Shown: piece by piece, positions 41,985-49,833 of the stretch
How the letters are laid out: each line of letters opens with the position of its first letter
Position numbering within the stretch: the stretch's first letter is position 1
Source: Hyphomonadaceae bacterium
GTDB lineage: Bacteria > Pseudomonadota > Alphaproteobacteria > Caulobacterales > Aquidulcibacteraceae
Length of the DNA stretch: 64,000 nt
NCBI GenBank assembly: GCA_019753105.1
Contig: JAIELJ010000011.1
Coordinates: forward strand, 1-64,000
Direction of reading: 5' to 3'
Translations under genes and position numbers: made by a program
Notes under the pieces: generated by a model
The model's input: the letters and a program-made list of their open reading frames with translations, nothing else
Told to the model about the DNA's origin: nothing
Database searches by the model: none

Positions 41985-43292
41985 ATGCCAGATTCCCAAG
42001 CTCCCCTGCCCGAGCACGCGCCTGTCGAACCGCGTTCGCCGATCGGGCGCAATCGGCAGTTCATGCTGTTGTTTGTGTGCTTGCTGGTCATCGGCGCTGG
42101 CAACTCGATGCTGCTCGCTGTGGCGCCGCCGCTTGTGCGCCAACTGGGGCTGTCTGACTCAAGCGTCGGCTGGATCTTTTCACTCTCGGCTTTGCTCTGG
42201 GTGTTCTGCAGCCCGCATTGGGGACGCGCTTCGGATAGTGCGGGCCGCAAACCTATCATCGCGCTCGGTCTGGGCGCTTACGCCGTCTCGATGGGGTCGT
42301 TCGGCGCGGTTGTGATGCTGGGCTTAAACGGCATCCTCTCTGGTATCTGGCTCTTTGCCCTGCTGATGTTGGCGCGCTCGATTTTCGGCGCCTTTGGCTC
42401 GGCCTCATCGCCAGCAGCGCAAGCCTACATCGCCGATCGCACCACGCGCATGGAGCGCACCGAACAACTCGCCGGCTTGAGTGCGGCATTCGCGTTCGGC
42501 CAAGCGTTTGGCCCCGCCATCTGCGCCGCGCTCGCGGCGAGACTTGGTCTTGTCTTTCCGATCGTGCTGGTCGCCGTGCTCGCGGCGCTTACGTCATTTC
42601 TGATCTGGCGTTATCTGCCGGAGAACACGCCGCCGAAAGCCGAACAGCGGCGTTCAAACGATTGGCGCGAGTCACTGAAGCTCGCAAATGATCGGCGCCT
42701 TTCGGGCTTTCTAATCTACGGCTTCGGTCTTTCGCTTATCGCCGGCATTACAGTGCAAGTGTTCGGCCTGTTCACGATGGACCGGCTGAACGTCAGTGGT
42801 GAGCAAGGGGCCGAATACGCAGCAGCCGGCTTTATGGTCAACGCTTTGGCGTTTCTCGCTACACAGCTCGGCATTCTGCCGCGTTTGAAGCTGTCCCCGC
42901 GCTTGCTGATGGCGTGGGGCGCAGGATTGTTAGCATTGGGTGTTGTGATCCAGATCGCCGCGCCCAGCCTAGGCGCGCTGATGGTGGCGCTTGCGGTGCA
43001 AGGCTTGGGCGCCGGGCTAGCACGCGCAGGATTTGCTGGCGGATCCTCAATCGCCGTGCGCCCGGACGAACAAGGCGCCGCGGCTGGCCTCGTCGTGGCA
43101 ATTAATGGCGCGGGCTTCGTGTTCTCACCACTGCTTGGCGGCGTCGTCTACGAAAACCTCGGCATGAACGCGCCGCTCTACATCACGGTAGTCATTCTGC
43201 TGGGCATGCTCGCCTTCGCGCTGCGCAGCCGCCGCTTGCGCCAGAGCATTGCCGTCGAAGCGCCGCCATCGGAGCCGACACCGCCCGCTTGA
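41985..43292 (+). CDS. MFS transporter
   Basis: A 435-residue, 12-helix major facilitator. Motif A appears as SPHWGRASDSAGRKPIIALG near residues 70-88; helix 1 is MLLFVCLLVIGAGNSMLLAVAPPLVRQLGL. The pattern of conserved residues is closest to drug:H+ antiporters of the 12-helix group (TetA-like), but the substrate cannot be assigned. The first 25 residues are polar and Pro-rich. It is divergent from motA over a 168-base gap that holds two TAACGCGCG-type palindromes, and is followed after 46 bases by a small secreted protein. Confidence 0.82.
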   Translation: MPDSQAPLPEHAPVEPRSPIGRNRQFMLLFVCLLVIGAGNSMLLAVAPPLVRQLGLSDSSVGWIFSLSALLWVFCSPHWGRASDSAGRKPIIALGLGAYAVSMGSFGAVVMLGLNGILSGIWLFALLMLARSIFGAFGSASSPAAQAYIADRTTRMERTEQLAGLSAAFAFGQAFGPAICAALAARLGLVFPIVLVAVLAALTSFLIWRYLPENTPPKAEQRRSNDWRESLKLANDRRLSGFLIYGFGLSLIAGITVQVFGLFTMDRLNVSGEQGAEYAAAGFMVNALAFLATQLGILPRLKLSPRLLMAWGAGLLALGVVIQIAAPSLGALMVALAVQGLGAGLARAGFAGGSSIAVRPDEQGAAAGLVVAINGAGFVFSPLLGGVVYENLGMNAPLYITVVILLGMLAFALRSRRLRQSIAVEAPPSEPTPPA

Positions 43293-43338
43293 CTCCATTG
43301 CGCGGGCAACGCCAACTCCCGCCATTGGGAGAGCACAC

Positions 43339-43713
43339 ATGCGTTCAGTTTTAATCGCGGCGGCGACGTTGCTTGTATTTGGCGGCGCGTCTGCGTTTGC
43401 GCAGTCTGATCGCAATGGGGCGTCACAAACCTTTACGCGCGCCTGCATGGCGAGCCCGCAAATGCAGAGCTATTCCACGCCGGAGCCAGCGTGCGCGTGC
43501 GCATCCGGCGTTCTCTCGGGCCGTACGACTGATCGCCAATTCTACATCGCCGGCCGCCTCACGCCGTTCGGCAACGACCAGGCCGGCATGCGCGCCGAGA
43601 TCGGCCGCATGATCGCGGAAGGTTATACCGCCGAGGAAGTGATCGAGGTCGGCACGATCATGACCAATTCAGCCGAATTGGTCACGCGCACCTGCTCTGT
43701 GTTCGAGCGCTAA
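43339..43713 (+). CDS. Small secreted four-cysteine protein
   Basis: A 124-residue protein with a clean signal peptide (RSVLIAAATLLVFGGASAFAQ, cleavage near residue 22), then a compact domain with four cysteines in CMASP, CACAS and CSVF. The spacing suits two disulfides in the periplasm. GGGAGAG lies seven bases before ATG 43339. It overlaps the end of the MltB-like gene by four bases. Not a family I can name; similar short Cys-containing periplasmic proteins occur next to wall enzymes in Hyphomonadaceae. Confidence 0.7.
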   Translation: MRSVLIAAATLLVFGGASAFAQSDRNGASQTFTRACMASPQMQSYSTPEPACACASGVLSGRTTDRQFYIAGRLTPFGNDQAGMRAEIGRMIAEGYTAEEVIEVGTIMTNSAELVTRTCSVFER

Positions 43714-45191
43714 CCCGCAGCGGCGCGCGCCGCTTCCAGCACCACATCCGTCGCGCGCCCACGCACAGGCAAGCCGCGCGCGCGCTCGAAGGAGCGGATC
43801 GCTTCGCGTGTCCGTTCGCCGATGCGGCCGTCGGCCGAGCCCGCGTTGTAACCCAAGCGGTTGAGCAGACGCTGTAGTTCGCGAATGCCGTTACGTTGCA
43901 AACCGCGCGGTGTGCGCGCCGGTTCGACGGCAACGCCCGAACGCGCGCGCACTTCGTTCAGCAAGTCCGCTGTCGGGAAACCATCAGCCGGCAAATTGTT
44001 CGCGGATTGGAAACCGCGCACCGCGCGGCGGGTGCCCGATCCGAACAAACCGTCCGGCGTGCCGGAGTCAAAGCCCAAGCCATTGAGTAGCGTTTGCAGC
44101 TCAAGCACCTGCTCGCGATTGAGCGAGCCGATCTGCGTCGGCCACGGCGTTTCCAGACGCTGCGAACCGCCATCGAACGAGCGCGCCAAGAGCGCGACCA
44201 CAAGCGCGTAGCGATCTGAATTGTTGTAACGGCGGATCACACCGAAATTGTGGTGCAGCAAAAGCGCCGGCCCCTGCGCCCCCGCTGGCAGGAAGAGCTG
44301 CGCTTGCAGCACGCGCTCGGACGTCGCCCAGTTTCCACCGATGCGCTGAACGCCAAGCTGCTCCCACTCGTTCACGCCGCGCATGGTGCCGTCAGCGAGC
44401 GCGTAGTCGAAGTTCGACGGCAAACGCACCTCATCGAACACCGGCTCACCACGGCGCCAACCGCGATCGGCGAGATAGTTTGCAATCGAGGCTGCGACAT
44501 CGCCGCGGTTCGTCCAGATGTCGCGATGGCCGTCATTGTCCCAATCCACCGCCGTTGTGAGATAAACGTCCGGCATGAATTGCGGTTGGCCCAATGCGCC
44601 GGCCCATGACGAGCGCAGCTGCTGCTGATCGGCGAGGCCACGCTCAACCATTTCGGTCAGCGCCAAGAGATACGTCTCGAACTGCGCGCGGCGGCGGCCT
44701 TCATAAGCGAGCGTCGCGAGCGCGGCTTGCGCATCCCAGTTGAGCGCCGCCTCGCCGTAATTGCTCTCAAGGCCCCAGATGCCGAGAATAATCCCGCTCG
44801 GCACGCCGTAGCGGTTCGACACGGCGTCGAGCGTGGGCTGGATCGCATTGCGCAACGTGCGTCCGTCATTCAGACGCCGATCGGTGACGCGATTGTTCAC
44901 ATAGTCCCAAACCGGGCTGACAAACTCAGGCTGGCGCTGATCCAATTCGATCACTCGCCCATCGGGGGTGAGGCCACTCAACAGCCGGCCAAGCACGGCC
45001 GGATCGCGCCCCTGGCGCACCGCACGGCGGGTGAAATCGTCGCGCCAAGCGTCGAAATCAGCGTTGCCGGAGCTGGTAAACGTCGGTGGTTCGGGCGTTT
45101 GCGCGCCGACCATGGACGGGCCACAGGCCACGGCCAAAGCGATCGTTGCCGCCAGAATCAAAGCCCGCGCCATCCAAAATCCTCTCTTCAT
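43710..45191 (-). CDS. MltB-like lytic murein transglycosylase with two peptidoglycan-binding domains
   Basis: A 493-residue wall enzyme. A signal sequence with AVACG (possible lipobox Cys near residue 23) is followed by the SLT-2 catalytic domain: the Glu is in [14 protein letters not shown] near residue 143, then [29 protein letters not shown] near 198 and [25 protein letters not shown] near 305. Two PG_binding_1 repeats occupy about 350-408 and 425-490 ([31 protein letters not shown] and [31 protein letters not shown]). It cleaves glycan strands to anhydromuropeptides. Typical homologues have one binding domain, so the duplication is mildly unusual. Confidence 0.9.
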   Translation of the reverse strand: MKRGFWMARALILAATIALAVACGPSMVGAQTPEPPTFTSSGNADFDAWRDDFTRRAVRQGRDPAVLGRLLSGLTPDGRVIELDQRQPEFVSPVWDYVNNRVTDRRLNDGRTLRNAIQPTLDAVSNRYGVPSGIILGIWGLESNYGEAALNWDAQAALATLAYEGRRRAQFETYLLALTEMVERGLADQQQLRSSWAGALGQPQFMPDVYLTTAVDWDNDGHRDIWTNRGDVAASIANYLADRGWRRGEPVFDEVRLPSNFDYALADGTMRGVNEWEQLGVQRIGGNWATSERVLQAQLFLPAGAQGPALLLHHNFGVIRRYNNSDRYALVVALLARSFDGGSQRLETPWPTQIGSLNREQVLELQTLLNGLGFDSGTPDGLFGSGTRRAVRGFQSANNLPADGFPTADLLNEVRARSGVAVEPARTPRGLQRNGIRELQRLLNRLGYNAGSADGRIGERTREAIRSFERARGLPVRGRATDVVLEAARAAAG

Positions 45192-45270
45192 GCCTGCCCA
45201 ACGCCTCTAGGGTGCGTCGGGGCGCCGCCGCAACGCATCCAAGTCCCGGGCCACGTTGATTTCGCGCACG

Positions 45271-45297
45271 TTGACTTCCTCAGGGCGGCCCTATATC
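45271..45297 (+). promoter_or_regulatory. Putative rpmJ promoter
   Basis: TTGACT (45271-45276), a 14-base spacer and CTATAT (45291-45296), followed by CC. This fits the Caulobacter sigma-73 pattern TTGaC-N10-14-GCTANAWC better than any other site in the window. The downstream leader CACCCCGCTTCCTTTTCG matches those of rplY and rpmE. Confidence 0.6.
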
Positions 45298-45332
45298 CAC
45301 CCCGCTTCCTTTTCGACCCCGGAATCTCGGCC

Positions 45333-45458
45333 ATGAAAGTCAAGTCGTCGCTCAAGTCGCTCAAAGCCCGTCACCGGGCTTGCCGGGTCGTGCGCCGCAA
45401 GGGCCGGGTTTACATCATCAACAAGGTCGATCCCCGGTATAAGGCCAAGCAGGGCTGA
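45333..45458 (+). CDS. rpmJ: 50S ribosomal protein L36, zinc-free type
   Basis: A 41-residue L36. The sequence [20 protein letters not shown] then [21 protein letters not shown] is the longer form with only one Cys, so it lacks the four-ligand zinc ribbon of the classical 37-residue L36. This C-minus type is standard in many alphaproteobacteria. The start at 45333 is fixed by the family; the long open frame upstream is antisense to the transglycosylase. A good promoter lies 36 bases before the start. Confidence 0.95.
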   Translation: MKVKSSLKSLKARHRACRVVRRKGRVYIINKVDPRYKAKQG

Positions 45459-45554
45459 ATTTAGGCCCGCTTGATCGTTATCCAGGCGCCCCGCGCTCTC
45501 GCAGACGTTGTGAATTTCGGGTAGGGTGAAGCCTCTCCCCCGATTCAGGTCGAT

Positions 45555-46115
45555 ATGCGCCGTTTTCTGATTGCCATCGCTGCCGTCGTGACGCTTGCCG
45601 CCTGCGGCCAAGGCGCGACGACCCCTGTCCGCAACGATGCGGAACTCGACGAGCTCTTCCAGCAACTCGAGGCCGCTGAGGACGCGTCGCTGGCCGCCTC
45701 CGTGGAACAGGCCATCTGGACCCGCTGGGCCGATAGCGGCTCACCCACTGTGAACATCCTGCTTGAGCGCGCCACCGCCGCCGAAGCCGCCGGCGATCGC
45801 GACCTGGCCAGCTCCTACCTCGACCAGGCCAGCGATCTTGCGCCCGACTTCGCCGAGCCCTGGAACCGCCGCGCCAACCTCGCCTATCGCGCTGAAGATT
45901 ATCGCGGCGCCATTGCTGCGATCCAAGAAACGCTCCGCCGCGAGCCACGCCATTTCGCGGCCTACGCAGCGCTTGGCCTAATCTACGAAGAACTCGGCCA
46001 AAACAGCGCCGCACTCGAAGCCTTTCGCGCCGCGCTCACCATTCATCCCCACTACGAGACCGCCATCCAAGGTGTGCAGCGTCTCGAACCACGCGTCGAC
46101 GGCCGCGAGGCATGA
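45555..46115 (+). CDS. TPR-repeat lipoprotein
   Basis: A 186-residue protein with a lipobox signal (LIAIAAVVTLAAC, Cys near residue 17) and three helical repeats: LLERATAAEAAGDRDLASSYLDQASDLAP, AEPWNRRANLAYRAEDYRGAIAAIQETLRREP and FAAYAALGLIYEELGQNSAALEAFRAALTIHP, all good TPR matches. It is probably anchored in a membrane facing the periplasm, as an assembly or scaffold factor. The stop overlaps the next gene start in an ATGA, so it is coupled to the hydrolase. No family-level function known to me. Confidence 0.8.
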   Translation: MRRFLIAIAAVVTLAACGQGATTPVRNDAELDELFQQLEAAEDASLAASVEQAIWTRWADSGSPTVNILLERATAAEAAGDRDLASSYLDQASDLAPDFAEPWNRRANLAYRAEDYRGAIAAIQETLRREPRHFAAYAALGLIYEELGQNSAALEAFRAALTIHPHYETAIQGVQRLEPRVDGREA

Positions 46116-47080
46116 TGCTCTGGCTAGCGGCCGCCGCGCTGGCGGTTGTGCTCGCAGGGATCGCGCTGGCCCGCCACGCCAGCGACTACACACGCCGCAC
46201 GGAAGCAGCGTTCCCACCAACCGGCCGCTTCATCGATGCTGACGGCACGCGCATCCATGCGCGCGAAGCAGGCCAAGACGGCGCGCCGCGCATTCTGTTG
46301 ATCCACGGCGCGAGCTCCAACTTGCTCGAACTCTGGGGGCCGCTGGCGGATGAGTTTTCGCCGCTCCATCGCGTCATTGCGTATGACCGCCCCGGCATGG
46401 GCTATTCCACGCGCATCAAGCGCAACGGGCATGCAATGGCGTATCAAGCCAGGTGCGCGGCAGGCGTGCTTGAGCAAACGGGCAGCGGTCCTGCGATTAT
46501 CGTCGCGCATTCGCTCGGTTCATCCGTGGCGCTACGCGTAGCGCTCGATTATCCGCATCTCGTGCGCGGACTCGTGCTGGTCGCGCCGGCCGCCAACCCC
46601 TTCCCGCAGTTCAAACCAGCGTGGTGGGCGCGGCTTTCTGCGACGCCAATCCTCGGCGGCATATTCTGCAATCTGATCGTGCCATTTTTCGGCCCCGCCA
46701 TGAGCGGCAAGAGTGTCGCGAACAATTTCTGGCCCGCGCCTGTGCCTGTAAATTACCAAGAGCAAGCTGGCGTACCGCTCATCTTTCGACCCGTCGCGTT
46801 TCGCGCGTCGGCGCTCGATGTCTGCGCCGCCAACACGGAGTTCGGACTGCAATCGCCGCGCTACGGCGACTTACTCACACCCACAGTGATCATCACGGCC
46901 GAGAAAGACCGCATCGTCTCCCCCAAGCGCCACGCCCGCGCCTTGGCTGTCACCTTACCCGCCGGCGAGCTCGTCATCGCGCCCGACACCGGGCACATGC
47001 CGCACCGCCTGAGGACAGATCTGGTGATCGCCGCGATTCGGCGTGTCAACGAGCTGACGAGCGCGCCCGCCGAGCGCTAG
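46112..47080 (+). CDS. Membrane-anchored alpha/beta hydrolase
   Basis: A 322-residue alpha/beta hydrolase with an N-terminal membrane helix (residues about 3-18). The fold shows ILLIHGASSNLLELWGPLADEF (HGA oxyanion hole) near residue 65, the nucleophile elbow IIVAHSLGSSVAL near 132, an acid region in VIITAEKDRIVSP near 257 and His in PDTGHMPHRL near 285. The pattern is closest to the haloperoxidase/hydrolase branch of the superfamily, most members being esterases. Coupled to the TPR lipoprotein by an ATGA overlap. The next gene, gapR, starts 49 bases further on. Confidence 0.82.
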   Translation: MMLWLAAAALAVVLAGIALARHASDYTRRTEAAFPPTGRFIDADGTRIHAREAGQDGAPRILLIHGASSNLLELWGPLADEFSPLHRVIAYDRPGMGYSTRIKRNGHAMAYQARCAAGVLEQTGSGPAIIVAHSLGSSVALRVALDYPHLVRGLVLVAPAANPFPQFKPAWWARLSATPILGGIFCNLIVPFFGPAMSGKSVANNFWPAPVPVNYQEQAGVPLIFRPVAFRASALDVCAANTEFGLQSPRYGDLLTPTVIITAEKDRIVSPKRHARALAVTLPAGELVIAPDTGHMPHRLRTDLVIAAIRRVNELTSAPAER

Positions 47081-47086
47081 CCTCTC

Positions 47087-47112
47087 CGAAACGATTCGAT
47101 TCTCGAAACGAT
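47087..47112 (+). repeat. Direct repeat CGAAACGAT upstream of gapR
   Basis: CGAAACGAT occurs at 47087-47095 and 47104-47112, a direct repeat with a 17-base period in the 49-base gap before gapR. The intervening ATTCGATT adds half-matches. It may be an operator; it abuts the AAGG that acts as the ribosome binding site. Confidence 0.4.
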
Positions 47113-47128
47113 AAGGATGGGGCGGGCG

Positions 47129-47410
47129 ATGCCGGATTTTGGTGGGACGGATACGGTCACTGCGGTGCAATCGCTGACGCAGACGACGCAAGAGAAGCTG
47201 CGCCAGATCGTGGCGCGCATTGAGAAGCTTGAAGAAGAAAAGAAGTCGATCGCCGACGACGTGAAAGAGACTTACGCGGAAGCGAAGAGCTTCGGCCTCG
47301 ATCCGAAGGTGCTTCGCCAAGTCATCCGCATCCGCAAGCTCGACCGCCAGGAGCGCGAAGAGCAAGAGCAAGTGCGCGACTTGTACCTGCACGCGCTTGG
47401 CGAGATCTGA
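47129..47410 (+). CDS. gapR: GapR-type nucleoid-associated protein (DUF2312)
   Basis: A 93-residue DUF2312 protein. The core TTQEKLRQIVARIEKLEEEKKSIADDVKETYAEAKSFGLDPKVLRQVIRIRKLDR (given in parts) is the long dimerising helix and the basic DNA-binding helix of the family; the end LYLHALGEI is nearly invariant. In Caulobacter, GapR tetramers clamp overtwisted AT-rich DNA ahead of replication and transcription and help cell-cycle progression. Of two in-frame ATGs, 47129 gives a better spacing from AAGGATGGGG than 47117. It directly precedes an unusual heptad inverted repeat. Confidence 0.9.
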   Translation: MPDFGGTDTVTAVQSLTQTTQEKLRQIVARIEKLEEEKKSIADDVKETYAEAKSFGLDPKVLRQVIRIRKLDRQEREEQEQVRDLYLHALGEI

Positions 47411-47488
47411 TTGGGGATTGGGTTTTGGGGATTAGGGATTAGGGTCGCTGGCATGCGGCCAATCCCCAGTCCCTAATCCCCAATCCCG
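47411..47488. repeat. Inverted array of TTNGGGA heptads
   Basis: The left arm (47411-47445) consists of five tandem heptads: TTGGGGA, TTGGGTT, TTGGGGA, TTAGGGA, TTAGGGT. The right arm (47459-47488) is the same heptad on the opposite strand, about four copies. They flank a 13-base centre with GCATGC. Each arm has four G-tracts of three or four bases with short loops, so both strands could form a G-quadruplex, and together they can form a cruciform. It fills the gap from the gapR stop to two bases before the next start codon. Confidence 0.85.
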
Positions 47489-47490
47489 AA

Positions 47491-47859
47491 ATGCCCCGTG
47501 ACGTCGACAGCAAGAAGACGCGCAAGGCGCTGCGGATCATCCGCAAGCTCGCCGCTAAGGGCGCGTCGCCGGAGACGGTCGATCCCGAGACGGGCGAAGT
47601 GAAACCGGGCGAAGGCGCGGTCGAGTATTCCGGCTGGGAGACGGAGTTTCTCACCGAGGTCGACAAGCGCCTGGAGAAATACGGCTCAGCGTTCAACGAC
47701 CTCAGCAAAGGCCGCAAAGACGAAGCGCTCTCAAACCTGCAGACTGTGAAACTCAAAGAGATCGCCGCCAAAGCGCGCGGCAAAAAGCGCAAAGGCATGA
47801 CGACGAAGAAGCCGCTGGGTTGGAAGAATAGACCGCCGCCGCGTGAAGACCGCGACTAG
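47491..47859 (+). CDS. Basic hypothetical protein
   Basis: A 122-residue, highly charged soluble protein without signal or membrane helix. Features: a basic N-terminus KKTRKALRIIRKLAAKG, an acidic-proline segment VDPETGEVKPGEG, a helical SGWETEFLTEVDKRLEKYGSAFNDLSKGR region, and a very basic Lys/Arg tail after residue 90 (AKARGKKRKGMTTKK). The composition suggests nucleic-acid contact. No ribosome binding site precedes the ATG because the heptad repeat ends two bases upstream, so expression or start choice is uncertain. It overlaps the convergent DUF1294 gene by four bases. No family recognised. Confidence 0.65.
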   Translation: MPRDVDSKKTRKALRIIRKLAAKGASPETVDPETGEVKPGEGAVEYSGWETEFLTEVDKRLEKYGSAFNDLSKGRKDEALSNLQTVKLKEIAAKARGKKRKGMTTKKPLGWKNRPPPREDRD

Positions 47860-48161
47860 CCGAATATCCAGCCCATCACTTGCGCCCGCACTTCCGGCGA
47901 GAGCAGCCACACCGCCACGACGATGTTCACCAGTAGCGCGCCGATGAGCAGCGTGCGGAACGGTTGCTTGCGCGTCTTGTGGCGGAAGAATTGCTGGCCT
48001 GCGACGGCGCCGACCGCGCCGCCGCACAGAGCAAGCAACAGCAAATGGTTTTCCGGCAGGCGCTGACGCTCACGCTCAGCGCGATCCTTGTCGATACCGA
48101 ACGCGACGAAGGCTGCGATGTTGATGGCGGCCAAAGCGATAAGCGCGACCACCATCAACAT
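47856..48161 (-). CDS. DUF1294 membrane protein
   Basis: A 101-residue protein with three membrane helices (about 1-20, 40-58 and 72-92). The motif FVAFGIDKDRAERERQRLPENHLLLLALCGGAVGAVAGQQFFRHKTRKQPF (read here in pieces) is the DUF1294 signature: a G-x-D-K loop, the RLPE turn, the small-residue helix and an H-K-T-x-K-x-x-F motif. Some relatives are fused to a cold-shock domain; this one is not. Function unknown. It starts eight bases after the sigma-54 regulator gene on the same strand. Confidence 0.85.
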   Translation of the reverse strand: MLMVVALIALAAINIAAFVAFGIDKDRAERERQRLPENHLLLLALCGGAVGAVAGQQFFRHKTRKQPFRTLLIGALLVNIVVAVWLLSPEVRAQVMGWIFG

Positions 48162-48169
48162 GAGCGATC

Positions 48170-49666
48170 TTACCCTTCAGCGGCGGCCCGCTCTTCAAGC
48201 CCGTATTCGCGGAGCTTGCGGTAGAGCGTCGAACGGCCGATTCCCAAACGACGCGCCACTTCAGACATATGCCCGGCATAATGGTCAATCGCGAGTTCGA
48301 TCAGATCGCGTTCGATCTGTTCGAGTTGGCGCAGATGGCCTTCGCCGTCGAACACCGGCACTGGCGGCGGCACAACATCCGCTGCCGCCTGCACGGCCGC
48401 GCTGAACACAGCGTGCGAGGCACTGACGTGATGATCATTCGCCGGGACCGGCACGCCTTCCGGCATTGAATCGTTCGCGGCCATCAGTGGCTTCAGACCG
48501 GAAATCTGCGGGAAGTCTTCCGGCTGCAAGAGATCACCTTCGCAGAGGATGACCGCGCGGAAAACCGAGTTCTCAAGCTGGCGCACATTGCCCGGCCAAT
48601 CGAAGGCCATGAGCATGTTCATCGTCGCTTCCGAAGCGCCACGGACATTGCGGCCCTCTTCAGCGTTGAAGCGGGCAATGAAACGAGAAACCAAAGTCGG
48701 TACGTCTTCGCGGCGATCGCGGAGCGGCGGCGCTTCGATGGGGAACACGTTCAAGCGATAGTACAAGTCTTCGCGGAAGCGGCCGTCGGCGACGAGCTTG
48801 GCCAAATCCTTGTTGGTCGCGCTGACGATGCGGACATCGACCTTCACCGGGCGCTTCGAACCGACCGGATCGACTTCGCCTTCTTGCAGCACGCGCAGCA
48901 GTTTCACTTGCATGTCGAGCGGCAGTTCGCCGACTTCATCGAGGAAGAGCGTGCCGCCGTGCGCTTCAACGAACTTACCGGCGTGGTTGTCGGTAGCGCC
49001 CGTGAACGAGCCTTTGGTGTGGCCGAACAGAATCGACTCAACCAGGTTCTCCGGAATGGCGCCGCAGTTCACCGTAACGAACGGACGGCCCGCGCGCTCC
49101 GAAGCGCCCTGAATGCAGCGCGCGAGAACTTCTTTACCGACGCCACTCTCACCAGTGATCAGCACCGGAATGTTGGACGCAGCCGCGCGGCGGCCCATGC
49201 GAACCACTGGGCCCATCACGGCAGCGTTCGCAACCATGTCATCGAACGAGAGCTGACCGGTGGCGCGCTTCTTCATGCGGCCGACTTCGGTTTTCAGGTT
49301 CGACATTTCGAGCGCGTTGCGGATCGAAACCAGAATGCGTTCGGGGCTAGCTGGCTTCACGAAGAAGTCGCAAGCGCCCGCTTGCATGGCCTGCACAACA
49401 GTGTCGATGCCGCCCGAGGCGGTCAGCACGATGCACGGCAGATCGCCGCGGCGCATGCGAATTTCTTTGAGCGCCTCTTGGCCGCTCATGCCCGGCATGA
49501 CGAGGTCGAGCAGAACCGCATCGATGTCGGCGTGCGTATCGACAGCCGCAACTGCTTGCTGGCCGTTCTCGGCCGCGCGTGTCAGGAAACCGTTGCGCTC
49601 TACGGCCGCCTGCAAAAGGCGGCGCTGCGCCGGATCGTCATCGACGATCAGGATCGTCTTGCCCAT
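48170..49666 (-). CDS. Sigma-54-dependent response regulator (TacA-like)
   Basis: A 498-residue NtrC-family activator. The receiver domain has DAVLLDLVMPG (phosphoacceptor Asp near residue 53) and CDFFVKPA near 104; the AAA+ domain has Walker A GESGVGKE near 172, the sigma-54 contact loop GSFTGA (not the usual GAFTGA) near 219, and Walker B GTLFLDEVGELP near 235; a Fis-type HTH ends the protein (EVARRLGIGRSTLYRKLREYGL). The domain order and length resemble Caulobacter TacA, which activates stalk and cell-cycle genes. The identity with TacA is an inference. No partner kinase adjoins it. Confidence 0.85.
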   Translation of the reverse strand: MGKTILIVDDDPAQRRLLQAAVERNGFLTRAAENGQQAVAAVDTHADIDAVLLDLVMPGMSGQEALKEIRMRRGDLPCIVLTASGGIDTVVQAMQAGACDFFVKPASPERILVSIRNALEMSNLKTEVGRMKKRATGQLSFDDMVANAAVMGPVVRMGRRAAASNIPVLITGESGVGKEVLARCIQGASERAGRPFVTVNCGAIPENLVESILFGHTKGSFTGATDNHAGKFVEAHGGTLFLDEVGELPLDMQVKLLRVLQEGEVDPVGSKRPVKVDVRIVSATNKDLAKLVADGRFREDLYYRLNVFPIEAPPLRDRREDVPTLVSRFIARFNAEEGRNVRGASEATMNMLMAFDWPGNVRQLENSVFRAVILCEGDLLQPEDFPQISGLKPLMAANDSMPEGVPVPANDHHVSASHAVFSAAVQAAADVVPPPVPVFDGEGHLRQLEQIERDLIELAIDHYAGHMSEVARRLGIGRSTLYRKLREYGLEERAAAEG

Positions 49667-49833
49667 GTAAAACCCACCATGTTTCGCCGCATTTCTCTGA
49701 CGGAAACGCTGGTCGATGACGGGACCATACGGACGAGACGTTCAGGTCGCGTTAAAATGGCACAGTGAAACGCGATTTTCGTAAGCGCTTATAGGCACTA
49801 GATAAACACCGTGTTCACCACATCCCTCCCCGC

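Noticed and set aside
49749-49790. TGGCAC sequence resembling a sigma-54 promoter upstream of the sigma-54 regulator gene
   Set aside because: The GC dinucleotide expected 10 bases after the GG is absent (AC there), and the orientation points to the other gene.
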